Positions 17,793 to 28,663 of a stretch of 64,000 bases of DNA are shown here, piece after piece. Made by a program: the position numbers and the translations under genes. The stretch's first letter is position 1, and each line of letters opens with the position of its first letter. Source of the stretch: Hydractinia symbiolongicarpus (lineage: Eukaryota > Cnidaria > Hydrozoa > Anthoathecata > Hydractiniidae); NCBI RefSeq assembly GCF_029227915.1, contig NC_079889.1, positions 7,068,001 to 7,132,000 on the forward strand, written 5' to 3'. The notes under the pieces were generated by a model. That model had not been told where the DNA came from, searched no databases, and saw only the letters and a program-made list of their open reading frames with translations.

Positions 17793-20700
17793 TTAAACCA
17801 CAAGCGGAGAGGTATGTACACCATCGTCATGTACAATTCTTTTGTCGTAAACGGCCGAGAGCCCGAGCTTGTTTTGTTCGTACGTGATCATACCCTGTTC
17901 ATGTACCCGAACACTTTCAGCCCAAGGTCAAGGTACCATTTTAGCACAGGTGTATACAGTAGGATTTTTTTAGCTCTCATCAAACCCAGTAGCTTAAGTG
18001 TACCCGGAAAACGCTTGCGGCCGGTAGTTTTCAAGTATTCATGCATGTGCCCGGGGATTTGATCATCGGGTATCTCCTTGACGACAAACAGGGGAGCCAT
18101 TTCGCTGAATTTGTCACGCAGATACTCGGGTACCTCGATATCAACCTGGGCAAACCCAAAAAACGATCCAGCCCGCGCCAGTAGCTCTAAGTTATGTGCC
18201 GATGTCGGTGTGGCCACCTTGATCAACTGTTCCTTCCCACAAGGAAAGTCCTGCATAAGGGTACTCGGGTACAGCATGTTTGCATCATACCCTAGAATGG
18301 TTTTGCATTTGTTTGGTTCTTTATGGATGTAAGATCTGATACCCGTCACGTCTCGTTCGTGGTATCTACAGAATACGATCGCGGGACCACCCACCATCCC
18401 TGTCCGTAGGAGCTCGTAGGTCTCATTCCCCGTACATTTTTCACACGTTTTCCGTACCTCCTTTCAGGCCTTACAAGTCCTACTATAACAAGAGTCCTTA
18501 CACCTATGCCTGCATGGGTCTCCCGGAGCGTATAGTTCTAGCTTGGGGTTCAACCGTAGAGACCTGTTCAATACGTAGCGCATCGACACGCCTGGAATAC
18601 TGACCGCGTCCTTTAAAATATCTATCTCGTCGTTGTAATACTGCAGCCTCGTCTTGTCCACGGCTTCAATGAATGGTTCCACATCGGCTAAGTTGTACTC
18701 ACGCAACCAGTCCATCATGGTGACGCAGCCTCGTCTGTAAAACTTGGCGCAAAATGTCTCGTACTCCTCGCCGGATAGTGTGTTTCTCCCACTTAGACGG
18801 CTATAAAAGTCCTCGTGAGCCACAGGCCCAAAATGGTTCAGCTTCTCGTGGCTCGTCAACCATTCATACGGAAACATGAGCTTTTCGAGCTTACATTCCA
18901 ACGACTTGCACCAACCGTCATAGCTTAGGCCAGGGACAAGGAAATTTTTGATATCTAGAAATTTAAATCTGGGGGTAGTGAGGAACATGTAGTCCTTATT
19001 TTCGCCACCTTGATCTTATCACCTTGCGCGATCTCTTCAACAAAAACGCTTGATCAGGTTGATGTCGTACTTGCCAGAATTAAACCCTATTACAGCTACT
19101 TGATATACCCACTCATCCCACAACTCCCAGTTCTTTTTGGAGAGTATTTCAAAGTCGTCAAACTTCGGGTACATTCTCTCGACCTCTTTCACAATCAGGG
19201 CATGCCTCTTTTCCAACTCCTCCACAAACTGCTTGACCAAAACCTTGGGATTTTCGTGCTTGATGAACGTAGGGTGGCTATTCAAACTATCGGCAATACC
19301 AACACTTACCGGACCATGTCTCGAAAGGTATTGGATGTTTGCTGGTAATTTAAAGGTGATAGGAGAGCTTCGAAATCAAATACCAGGTAGTGAGGATATG
19401 GTCTGAACTCTTTCTGAAGGTACCTCTTGATTTTGGGTAGTTTTTCACATATACAAGCTCTGACGAGGTTATAGCCCTTTTCCCGTATCATCCTTTCCTT
19501 GGACAAGGTTGCAGTCCACCTTGGCCACTTTGGTTCTCTCGGACAGACAGGGTCATCCGTGCCACTTACAACCATTGTACTCGTATACAGTCTTTGTGAC
19601 AGGCTCATAGCCATCCACTTTCCACTCCTTTTTGCCATCACGGATAACACGTTCACCACCATGACCACATAGGGCATGATGGATATGCCTTCCGGTTTGC
19701 TTTGACATGTATTCTATCTATTTTGATGCATCATAGCTATACTCCTCATCGTAAAAGACCTTCTCAGCCCTGCCAGCATACGTTTGACGTGCCCCCCCCC
19801 CCCTTTGCAGATAATCGTCGTTCTGACACCCTCGTATTCGTTCCTCTTATGCCGCGTGATATTCCAAACCTCGTTAAAAACTTGGCCGCTTACCTCGCGT
19901 TGCCAGTGTTGGGTCAGCACACCTAAATCCTTAATGTAAAAGCAGTACCCGTCCAGCATACAAAGATTGATGGTGCCTTAACCCTTTTTGTACTGCTTTT
20001 GACCATAGACGAGTCGCCATGGTCCTTTCTCAGAGTTTGTCCTGGGTTCAAAGAGTCTGACGTTGATCTTGAATTGTTTGGCAACGCCCTCAAGATCCAC
20101 CAGCCTGGTAGGGCGCACATCTTTACGTTTTAGCTTAGGGTCCCCATAATACTTTCGCGTTAATATGACAGCTGTCTTCGTTAGACGTTTTGTTCCTCGT
20201 GCTATGTTGGCCCTCTCCATCACACCTAAGAATCTCCAGAAACATAGGTTGTCTGTTCGTTCTTTTTCCCCGTCCATGGCGTAGATGCACCTCTTTTTTC
20301 GCAGCAAGCCGGAGAGAGGGCCGCACCCCAAGAGGGGTTCACGTGTGCTTATCACCTTAATCTGTACGTGATCGAAGGTAATTTTGCCTTCATACGCTTC
20401 CGGGGTCTCGGTGGTCCTAACAGGTGGTAAATAAGCCTTAGTCCAAAACTCGTGATCCTTCAGATTGAGGCGCTTCATTTCGTATTCTTCTACGAACGCT
20501 CCGATTTCCGCTATACTTGACAACGACCTGGAGCTTTTAGTTTTGTGGTAATCAGACACATGGCCCCCACCCTTGTAAATATGACAGCCAAAGCTGTACA
20601 CAACCTTAACGCGAATGTCCACGTGTGGTGTAATTATTTGGATAATCGCGTCCTTTAGAGGTTAGTTAGAGGCTTGTTGAAACGCCATGTTTTGATCCTA

Positions 20701-20957
20701 TTTCCATCCTCTAACATCTGGATATCGTTCCCAGAGCCTTGATATTCAATATCCCCCGTGTAGTCCTCCCTTGCCTCCTGTTTAATCTCGTCGTGAAGCG
20801 TTGTACCTCCCGAAATTTGTTCCTTTGCCCTGTTGTAAGAGAATGCAAGGGTATCCCGCACACTCTATAGTCGATCGGCAAGAGCGTCGCGAGTTGCTGC
20901 CACTGGTGCCGACACGGTGCTATAAAGTTTGCTGATGGCATTCTTAAACTAACTCAT
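17793..20957 (-). pseudogene. Protein-primed family B DNA polymerase, palm deleted
   Basis: The ATG at 20957 follows ATATAATAAAG. The long N-terminal region is followed by exonuclease motifs (FDFEALL near 19366-19392 and GFNSGKYDINLI near 19060-19100). Polymerase motif A appears as GYDANMLYPS near 18270-18300, followed by KEIPDDQIPGHMHEYLK. At about 17910 the sequence jumps directly to the C-terminal block ITYEQNKLGLSAVYDKR, so motif B and the DTDS motif C are absent. Many stops and frame changes add to this. Family B pPol replicates Polinton DNA from a protein primer; this copy cannot. Confidence 0.85.
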
Positions 20958-20970
20958 CTTTATTATATAC
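20958..20970 (-). promoter_or_regulatory. Polinton promoter box before polymerase
   Basis: The minus strand reads GTATATAATAAAG immediately before the ATG. The same TATAATAAA core stands 0-4 bases before many other Polinton starts in this window, for example 17702-17713, 17209-17220, 29660-29672 and 36352-36363. Confidence 0.6.
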
Positions 20971-20984
20971 ACATTTCAACAAAG

Positions 20985-21210
20985 TCCAAAGATTTCATTC
21001 TGCTCAAATAACACACTTATTCCCCTTTTTAAGGAATTTCCCCTACTTATTTTTGTATGATAGGGATTAACCCCGTGATATGCATGACTCAACACCGACT
21101 TGCGTATGATGTTACAGCGCATGCGTTGATTGTTGATGATCATTAGTATTACTAGGGAATTCCCCCTTTGATTTATTTTTGTATGATAGGGACTTACACT
21201 TGATATGCAT
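20985..21210. repeat. Subterminal tandem repeat, Polinton A right end
   Basis: Two units about 130-140 bp apart share GAATT(T/C)CCCC...TATTTTTGTATGATAGGGA and a following TGATATGCATGACT string. They lie just inside the right terminal repeat. The left terminus has only one such unit, so the right end has been extended or the left end shortened. Confidence 0.6.
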
Positions 21211-21379
21211 GACTAAGAACCGCATGATGGGGATTTTTCATGCATATCAATAGATTTTTATGCAATGAGGCGTGAAGAAAAGTTGTGATGTTACAAACAA
21301 AATTGTGTATGATATCTTTTATGGGAGTTTGATCGTGATTTTTGAAAAAGTGTGGGTAAATTCCATCCCTAGACTAGCT
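21185..21379 (-). repeat. Polinton A right terminal inverted repeat
   Basis: This is the partner of 6093-6290 in inverted orientation, ending GACTAGCT. The AATGT target duplication follows directly at 21380. Confidence 0.85.
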
Positions 21380-21719
21380 AATGTTCGGAAAGTTTTGTAG
21401 ACAAGGCGTCAGATGTTGCGATCGAAAAGGCATATGGCGAATATATTTACCGAGAAATTCAGGAAAGGAAAAAAAACAGGCCAGGCCTTATCTGCGCATG
21501 TAGTAAATTTGTATTCAAATGCTGTAAGCAACCTATCTTGTATTGACTCTGTTTAAAAGTTGCTGAAAGATATCGATAACGACCCCATTATTTAGGAATC
21601 AATGACAGACCTCGGTATCTTGTTTCATGTTACATTTGGTAAATTTTTAGCTCCAATTTTGGTTTTGGCGCACACTGCGAATCATACTACACAGTGCTGT
21701 TCAAAAAATTCTATAAAAT
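21380..21719 (+). pseudogene. Polinton D membrane protein, 3' half
   Basis: Starting in the AATGT duplication, the frame continues the gene broken at 6092: VDKASDVAIEKAYGEYIYRE, then after a frame change at an A run SNLSCIDSV, ESMTDLGIL and LAPILVLAHTANH. These blocks align with the A homologue at 17213-17560. Two stops (near 21555 and 21592) show decay. A microsatellite cuts it at about 21720. This half proves that A inserted inside a coding sequence of D. Confidence 0.8.
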
Positions 21720-21840
21720 AATAATAGTAACGATAATAATAATAATAATAATAACAATAACAATAATAGTAACAATAATAATAATAATAACAATAACAAT
21801 AATAGTAACAATAACAATAATAGTAATAATACTTATATTT
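21720..21840. repeat. ATA/ACA microsatellite
   Basis: Impure (AAT)n/(AAC)n tract with interspersed TAG units. It abuts Polinton D's broken end on the left and an AGTAGTACTATTCTA string on the right. Confidence 0.85.
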
Positions 21841-21997
21841 ATTGAGTAGTACTATTCTATCATGAAATTTAAATTGCCATAATTTTCTTTCTATTTGATT
21901 AAAAGTGGTAACCTTTCATATATGGTGTACTTATAAGTTGTTTATTTCATATACCAAACGAATTTGTCTAAAATTTATTTAAACGCTAAAAAATTAA

Positions 21998-22281
21998 TCT
22001 CTATAATAATAGCCGTCGTCTGTCTGTCTCTGCGCGGACCCCCCGCTGAGTTAGAAAATGATGTTACAGAGACACGAATATCAAATGCGATATATTTTTA
22101 TCCACTTTGTCGCGACGGGTAAATATAAAGGACGGGCGAACCCGTGGATTTTTCCACGTATCTTTAATAACAGCCGTATTCCGTCTGTCTGTTTGTGCGC
22201 GAGAATAAAGTCGTGTTACGGAAACAGGAAATGCGATAAATAAAGGACGGGCGAACCTGTGATCCACGGGCTACCGACTAG
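21998..22281 (+). mobile_element. Small non-autonomous Helitron
   Basis: The element begins TCTCTATAATAATAGCC after an A and ends CTAG before a T, as Helitrons do. Inside are two imperfect units, each with a GTCTGTCTG-type block followed by AAAGGACGGGCGAAC. The 3' hairpin just before the end is degraded here (GTGATCCACGG), but it is intact in the related copy at 56647-56660. It has no coding capacity. Confidence 0.6.
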
Positions 22282-22800
22282 TACCATGTTAGAATAGTAC
22301 TACTACATTAAATTGGCAATAAATTCTTACCCATAATCCCTTTCACACTCAGATTATATTTTTTGGGGTAAGTTTTAAATGTCCTTTAACACTACAATAA
22401 AGATTTGGAGTCTCTTTTGTCTTATTGTTATTATTTTTCAATTTGCCGAAAATTTAAGTAAAACATATCTCAGCTTACTCGATGCTCAAAATCACGGAAG
22501 CAAGTTTCAACACTTCAGCGAAAATTCTTCCTACGTTGAAATATAGTAAAATAATTAAAAAATAATGTTGGAAATAGAAGTAACATGACTGCAGCTGTAT
22601 AATGATAAACTTTTTTTTATATTATTTTTCCTTACAGGTACCTGCTGCGACGCATTTATCTCTAATGTTAGAATAATACTACTCAAAAAATCGAAAGTTT
22701 GTACAGTAATATTTCTCTGTTAAGCTATGCAATGGAGGTGTAGCTTATTTTGCAGATGAGTTCAGAGACAGAAGAATAATCGACAATCTAAGTTACAATG

Positions 22801-22901
22801 CCACGTGACCAGCTAGCGCTATTTTGCGGCTACGTTCAAGCTCGACCCCAGCACCTTTTACCGTGGCGTCGAAAAGGCGCTGGCACAGGCTGGTCACGTG
22901 G
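22801..22901. repeat. 13-bp inverted repeat containing CACGTG
   Basis: CCACGTGACCAGC at 22801-22813 is exactly complementary to GCTGGTCACGTGG at 22889-22901. It lies just upstream of the RecQ-like helicase fragment, in a short GC-richer patch. It may be a regulatory or terminal element of that repeat family. Confidence 0.5.
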
Positions 22902-22963
22902 GCATCAAATAAACCAGATTTTGGTTCATTTTTAATTTATGCAAATTCTGCATATTTACGATT

Positions 22964-23514
22964 TTGGCGATGGGCTGGGAAGATGTGGTACGTGTTTTCA
23001 AGCGGCTGAATAATGTTTTCGAAAAGTATGAAACGTTGCCCTCGTTTATTTTGAAACCAAAACAAGTTCAATGTTTCGAGTATTTAGGAGAAGGACACCC
23101 CGTTATAGCTGTTTTGCCTACTGGGTTTGGTAAATCGTTAATTTATCAACTTTTACCCGACTTTGTTCCAGAACGAAAGGCAGGCAATATTGTACTTGTT
23201 GTCTCTCCTTTAACATCAATTATTTAAGATCAGTTAGTAAATTTAAGTAAAGTAGGCATTGAATGTGGTTTCTTACAACTCGAAGACCAAGCTAATAGCC
23301 AGAGATACGAACCCTTGCTTGAGGAAGATTTGAATGATGCATCAAATTCTGTTTTTAAAATTTCAAAAAGCATTGTTGCAGGCAAATGTAAAATTTTATT
23401 TGCACATCCAGAGTCACTGTTATAAGATCAGGGAAGGAAGATATTACGATCAAAAATTTATGAGGAAAATGTTGTGGCTTGTGTGATAGACGAGGCGCAT
23501 TGTGTGGAATTATG
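22964..23514 (+). pseudogene. RecQ-like helicase, first exon fragment
   Basis: Helicase motifs are clear: a Q-type motif (KPKQVQCFEYL), Walker A-type VLPTGFGKSLIYQLLP, motif Ia-like VVSPLTSII, then FAHPESLL and the DEAH box VIDEAHCVELW. The segment ends at a GTGAGT splice donor at about 23515, where the downstream exons are missing. Stops at 23227 and near 23423 interrupt it. RecQ-like fragments of this type are dispersed in cnidarian genomes, probably carried by transposons. A second relative is at 45309-45719. Confidence 0.7.
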
Positions 23515-26500
23515 GTGAGTATAGCTAGCTAGCTAGAACTATCAGAAAGCGCAGCGCCGTTGAGAAGCAAATAGTCCTGGGGACGAGGTTGGGCTACGTT
23601 TTCTATATCAGTTATATGAATTTTTACCCTTTTTTGTTACAGAGCCCTGTTTGAAGACAACGTGATTTTGTTATTTAGAACTAACTATCAATGAATATTT
23701 CTTAAGAAAAAAACTTCATTCAATCAAGTAAGCATTCAGAATAGTTTTTAGGTATTCGCATGGCTGTTTGTGTCATTTCAGTCAGTTTTGGGATTAACAC
23801 TATTCGGTTCGCTCCCTGACTAACACCGCCCCCCCCCCCCCCACACCCTTTCCCCCTCTTTCTTTTGCTATGTAGCATAGCTATGATACTTTATGAGTTT
23901 TCGTATTTATCTATTAGACACCTGCCTACCAAATATTTAGGTCACATACCTCCCAGAGCCTTAAATATTAAATACCCCAAAATTTCTATGAGGTCCTCAA
24001 GATCCGTAAAATATAATAACTTTCGCTACGATGATACTTGAAACTTGTGACTAACAACATAACTTTCTTTTATTAACAAAAATCATTCTAGAAAGTTTTC
24101 ACACGTGGTTAACAGGATTTTTTCGGATTTTACCCAAAAATCAGGAAAAATTGCATTTTCGGGCAATACGAAATATGAAAAAACGAAGATATGTTGTTAA
24201 GCAACTTTAATTTGGCTGTCAGAAACTTTAAACAGAATGTTAAAATTTAGATCTAGTAATTTATTTCTAAGCAGAAATGATGTTACTTCAAAGAAACTTT
24301 AGCGAAAGATATTTATGGCCCCAATTGCGAAAGTTTATTCCCGCAAAATATGTTGACACAGCCTATTCGCGAAAGTTAATCCTCACAAATTTTTTTTGCT
24401 GTGTAGCTAATTTCTTTTGTAGAAACATGTACTTCACTGAAAGACAAGAAACAAAAATAGGACAAATGCTGTCGACACCACCGCCCATCGCAAAAGGTAA
24501 TTCTCACGAAAAAATTATAGAAATGACAGATCGCGAAAGTTTTTCCCGCGAAAATAAGTGAAGGGTGTCATTCGCTAAAGTTTTTTCCCTTGATTTTGCG
24601 TTTTTTGACTCGCGCACTTGGTATAAATTATGTCTGTCATATGAAAATTATAATCCATGCCTTAAATGATTCCTATCAGCATTACTTCTTGCTGACGTCA
24701 GCATATTTTTAAAAAGAAGATCTATTGTTCGACAGATATTTTTATCAATATTTGTTTAAAATTATTCAAATAAAGTATTATTTTGATACTTTAATGACAT
24801 TCAACTATTTAATCACTATTTATCGATTTACTCAGGTGCCAGACAAAACGTCCGAAAAGGTTGATTCAATTTTTTAATGAGATATTTCGTGTATTTTTGG
24901 TCGTAAATGGGTGTGACTGCAGAAAAACATTAACGCCCCAGGGCGTTTTTTAACCTTGAATTCCAAAATAAAAAAAATGAGCTACTAAGAAATTTAGGGT
25001 TGTTGGGTTAGCTAATCCTTAAGTATACTAGGTAGAGCTTGCATTGACGTAAAATAAATGGAAAGGTGATACGATATGTATGTTTTGTATGTTCAACGAT
25101 TGTGTTTAATATGCATTGAAAAATACAAAGTGATCTCCTTTACTAAAGTTGTGAAGTTCTTAGCACTCGGTTCCTTTCGCCTAAAATGCATGGCAAAATC
25201 AAATGTGTGTAAAAAAGTGTATCCAAAAAGACGTCGAAACATCGTACAAAGAATTTATTATAAATTGTCTGTGCAGGAAAGGTGTCATCCTCTGTTTAAA
25301 CACATTAGATATTATAGACATACTTTGATCTAAACACTGAAGCCGACGATAACGCCAACGATGTAAGTGATGTAGATTTTCACCATACCAAACATTCTGG
25401 AAGAGAAATAATAGAAGTAGATCCTGAACATCACGATAACTTCGATGACACCTTATCCGACAGCGAGGTCGAGGCGAAAAAATCCAATACATGAAGAAAG
25501 ATATTTTCAAGTAGTGACATTAAAGAGTTGCAAGCAAATGTGCTAAAATAATAAGATTTAGGCCAATTACAGAGTATAGAGTTTTAGAAAGCTTGGAAGG
25601 TTCCGAATTGCTGGAAAAATACTCATTTGCTCAACTGCGTACAAGACTTACTTACGAAAGGAAACAATAAGTTCTTTCCACATTTAGGTCCAGGTCAGTT
25701 TGCGTCACATACTATTGAAATAGTAACGATAAAGAACTAATGCTTTTTATGTTTACCTCTGTTTAAAAAATATTTTGTTTTAGTGGCTTTGTGGTACAAA
25801 TAATTTTTTGTTGCAACAACGCTTATTTATTTCATTAACCGTTATGATTGAATTTCTAATTATCTTTTCAATTCTAAACGAACCCCAATATTTTCCATAT
25901 GTTCTTAACGTACTTTTTTAATATTATAGGGCTGGTGTTAATTACGTGGTGTAGCTATTATTTTTATTTGTAAACAGACAAACCAATTCTCTCTTTCTAA
26001 AAAAACAATTTTTTTAGAAAAAAAAGTTGGTTTATCAGACTAAAAGAAAGAGAAAATTGCACCGCTAGCCCTTTCTTCTATGCAATTCATTTGTCTGCCG
26101 CATTGTTTTTCGCCATTTTCCTACCAAATAACGAAGTTTATTCTCCGTGAAAAAGTCCATAAATCGCAAACTATTCATCCAATAAAGAGCCTACAACTGC
26201 TATGTTTAAAAACAAAATTTTCTTTTCAAACAGTGTTCCTGTGACCTCCTGAAAACTAATACCTGAATAAGTACAATGGTCTATTAGAACCACACATCAC
26301 AATTCAAGATAGGTGACACTTATATAGGTCTGTTGTGTTTATGTTTCCTGCATAATTTGTGAAAAAAAGAAAAATGATTTTTAAACTTTGCTGAAAGCGG
26401 TACTTAGGTCACAAAAAATGAGTTTTTATTGCCATCATCATGTTCGGCATACTTTTTTTTTGCTGTGCTAATCTTTGTCTAAAAAATCATTTTCAAATAT

Positions 26501-26690
26501 TTCGACCAATTAGTGCCTAAAGCGATACTTAGTTGAAAAAAACACATTTTTTTGTTTACTATTCCAAATTATGTCGAAAGCAGACATTAAGTCAGATCCA
26601 GAAACAATTCAGGGCACAATTTTGTACTTCACAATCTGTCAAAGTTACCCTTTTGAAATGGATGACGGAGAGGTCTTATTATCACAACAG
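23515..26690. other. Repeat-rich stretch without clear genes
   Basis: It contains a poly-C tract (23829-23842), several (GCGAAAG)TTTNTTCCCGCGAAA units between 24300 and 24600, and an acidic-coding remnant around 25335-25495 (DLNTEADDNANDVSDVDFHH on +) that I cannot assign. Open frames at 24277 and 25076 look like chance or repeat-derived. Nothing is firmly coding. Confidence 0.5.
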
Positions 26691-26789
26691 GTTAGAATAA
26701 TAATACTTTATGTTAGAATAGTCCTGCTGATAGAATAATACTACTCTGTTAGAATAGTACTACTAATGTTAGAATAGTACTACTAATAA
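26690..26789. repeat. TTAGAATAGTACTACT motif array
   Basis: Five variants of TTAGAATAGTACTACT stand in tandem directly before the AAT microsatellite. Single copies occur at 22290, 22668 and, inverted, 21845. The shared edge motif suggests these microsatellite blocks belong to one repeat family. Confidence 0.6.
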
Positions 26790-27112
<323 letters not shown>

Positions 27113-27193
27113 GGGCATGGAGGTGTATTGATTTGCTATACATGTGTCGGGGTATACCCTAAAATTCATAATAGAAAGTGGAGCAAATGTTAG
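27113..27193 (+). pseudogene. Zinc-ribbon protein, last 25 codons
   Basis: HGG, a CYTC pair and YPKIHNRKW align with the C-terminus of the A protein at 16026-16529. The AAT tract has removed everything upstream. It ends 3 bases before the ATPase ATG. Confidence 0.65.
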
Positions 27194-27196
27194 TAA

Positions 27197-27762
27197 ATGG
27201 ATTTTCACCGAGCCTACGTCTTGTGGGAAAACACAACGTGTACTGAAGCTCCTCGAGCAGGAATATAAAAAGCACTATCACAATATAGTCATTTTGTGCC
27301 CGACTATACGGTGGAATACCACCTACCTTGAAAGGTCCTCACTTTGGAAGGATGGCTATGTATTCCTGATAGACCCGGGAAATGAGCTGTTTGGATGGAG
27401 TCAGAAACTGTCCTCATTATTGGCGGGTGACGACACGTTGTTTGTTGTTGATGGTATGATATCTGACGAGAGCCTTCATCAAAAAAGCAGCCTTTGCTTG
27501 AATTGGCTATTTCGGGAAGGCATCGCAAACACAGTTTATGGCTCTTAACGCAGTCATATACTGCCTTGCCCAAGAATCTGAGAAAGCAGAAGAAGTCCCT
27601 GTTTTTATGGTATCCACATGAGAGGAGTGATATGAAAATGATAGACGAGGAGACAAACTAGATCCCGACTGGTCGGATATAAAGGCCGAATTAAAAAAAT
27701 CAAGACATGCCTGCTTGTACGTAAGGCTTAAATATCCCAAAATCTGGAAGGTTCTCGAATGA
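27197..27762 (+). pseudogene. A32/FtsK-type DNA packaging ATPase, broken
   Basis: Walker A reads TEPTSCGKTQRV (first glycine of the usual GPTSCGKT replaced by E). Walker B is TLFVVDGM, with G where a second acidic residue is usual. The blocks RWNTTYLERSSLWKDGYVFL and IDPGNELFGWSQKL are intact. A frame change just after the ATG, another near 27495, and a TAG near 27660 followed by a one-base loss disrupt the gene. It starts and ends in the same relation to BRO-N as in A. The catalytic-motif changes suggest loss of function before or along with the frame breaks. Confidence 0.75.
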
Positions 27763-27802
27763 CCACAGCGAACACCTCCGACCAAGCATCAATATATAAA
27801 AA

Positions 27803-28497
27803 ATGTCTTCACAACTCGCCTTATTCAACGCAATACCTGCAGGAGCCATCGAGACCTTATTTGATAAACAAAATCAGCCCCTGTTTAAAAGGGCAGATCT
27901 CGAGAGATTCCTATGTATTCAAAATGCTAGGCAGTACGGCCTTAGTCGCCATATGACGATATTGAGGAGAGAAATAGAGGGTATAACGGGTGTATGTAGC
28001 AAATACAGCGGGTTGAGTATGCTAGGAGGGAAGAAAAAATCCCCATGATATTTTTGTCACGCTGGACGGGGCACCCGAGATAACCGTCAGATCGAGAAAA
28101 CCCAAGGCTATAGCCTTGACAAAATGGCTGAAAAACTACGGGGGACTATTATTGAGAAGGATAATGCCCTGGCCTTCCTCGATGATAAAATGACGTACCC
28201 AACCTCGCAGACCCTGGCAAAGATAACAGCATGGTCATAATACAAAAAAATAACGATGATCCTTTCCAATACCTTGCCATCTGTGGCCAACAGGGGTGTG
28301 TAGCACAAAAAATACGAAATAAGCTTATTGATTACCGCAAGGGTGAGATCGTGGTATTGGCAGAAACACCAAACGCTATCGTCCATTACAATTGGCTACG
28401 GGAGCGTGGATGTATCGGAGTAAACCCGGAGAGAGTCAGACATTTTAGGCTTGGAGAACACTATACGCATGAAAGACTTTTGGAGCTCGCGGAATAG
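27803..28497 (+). pseudogene. BRO-N domain protein, broken
   Basis: MSSQLALFNAIPAGAIETL, then QPLFKRADLERFLCIQNARQ and, in another frame, IFVTLDGAPEITVRSRKPK and AIALTKWLKN define the BRO-N part. A third frame holds the C-terminal domain (VVLAETPNAIVHYNWLRERG). Frame changes lie near 28048 and 28200. Compared with A the coiled-coil middle is shortened. BRO-N proteins bind DNA; the role in Polintons is not known. Confidence 0.65.
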
Positions 28498-28501
28498 CTA
28501 C

Positions 28502-28532
28502 AATTTTTACTATTTTTGCGGTAGTAAAAATT
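28502..28532. terminator. Hairpin after the BRO-N gene, copy B
   Basis: AATTTTTACTA pairs exactly with TAGTAAAAATT across a 9-base loop, 4 bases after the BRO-N stop. The equivalent hairpin in A has a different stem sequence, so structure seems conserved over sequence. Confidence 0.55.
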
Positions 28533-28663
28533 ATCCTCGCGCCATGGATTGTTTACTAACCAACCCCCAATTGAAGGCTAAAATTGGCCTGATGCCCTCA
28601 ATGTTCCAGGTCTAATGAGGCATTTCCCATAGGCGCCCGATCAGGTATGCTAATTGGAGGAAT

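Larger units (their letters stand above)
6093..21379. mobile_element. Polinton/Maverick A, nearly full length but decayed
   Basis: The element is bounded by inverted repeats of about 195 bp that begin AGCTAGTC and end GACTAGCT, matching the AG...CT termini of Polintons. Inside are a protein-primed type polymerase B, packaging ATPase, retrovirus-like integrase, probable capsid proteins and about a dozen smaller genes. Its length of about 15.3 kb is normal for the class. Most genes have stops or frameshifts and several junctions are deletions. The base composition is visibly richer in G+C than the host flanks. Confidence 0.9.

Noticed and set aside
6093-21379. Integrated giant virus or virophage
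   Set aside because: Terminal inverted repeats with AG/CT ends, a retrovirus-type integrase and the pPolB/ATPase set identify a Polinton; only the HNH module is giant-virus-like.
22058-22267. Small open frames around 22.06-22.27 kb on both strands
   Set aside because: They fall entirely within a non-autonomous Helitron with no conserved domain.
24277-24561. 94-codon frame at 24.3 kb as a gene
   Set aside because: It is spanned by repeated GCGAAAGTTT/TTCCCGCGAAA units, a dispersed repeat type, so the frame is likely incidental.
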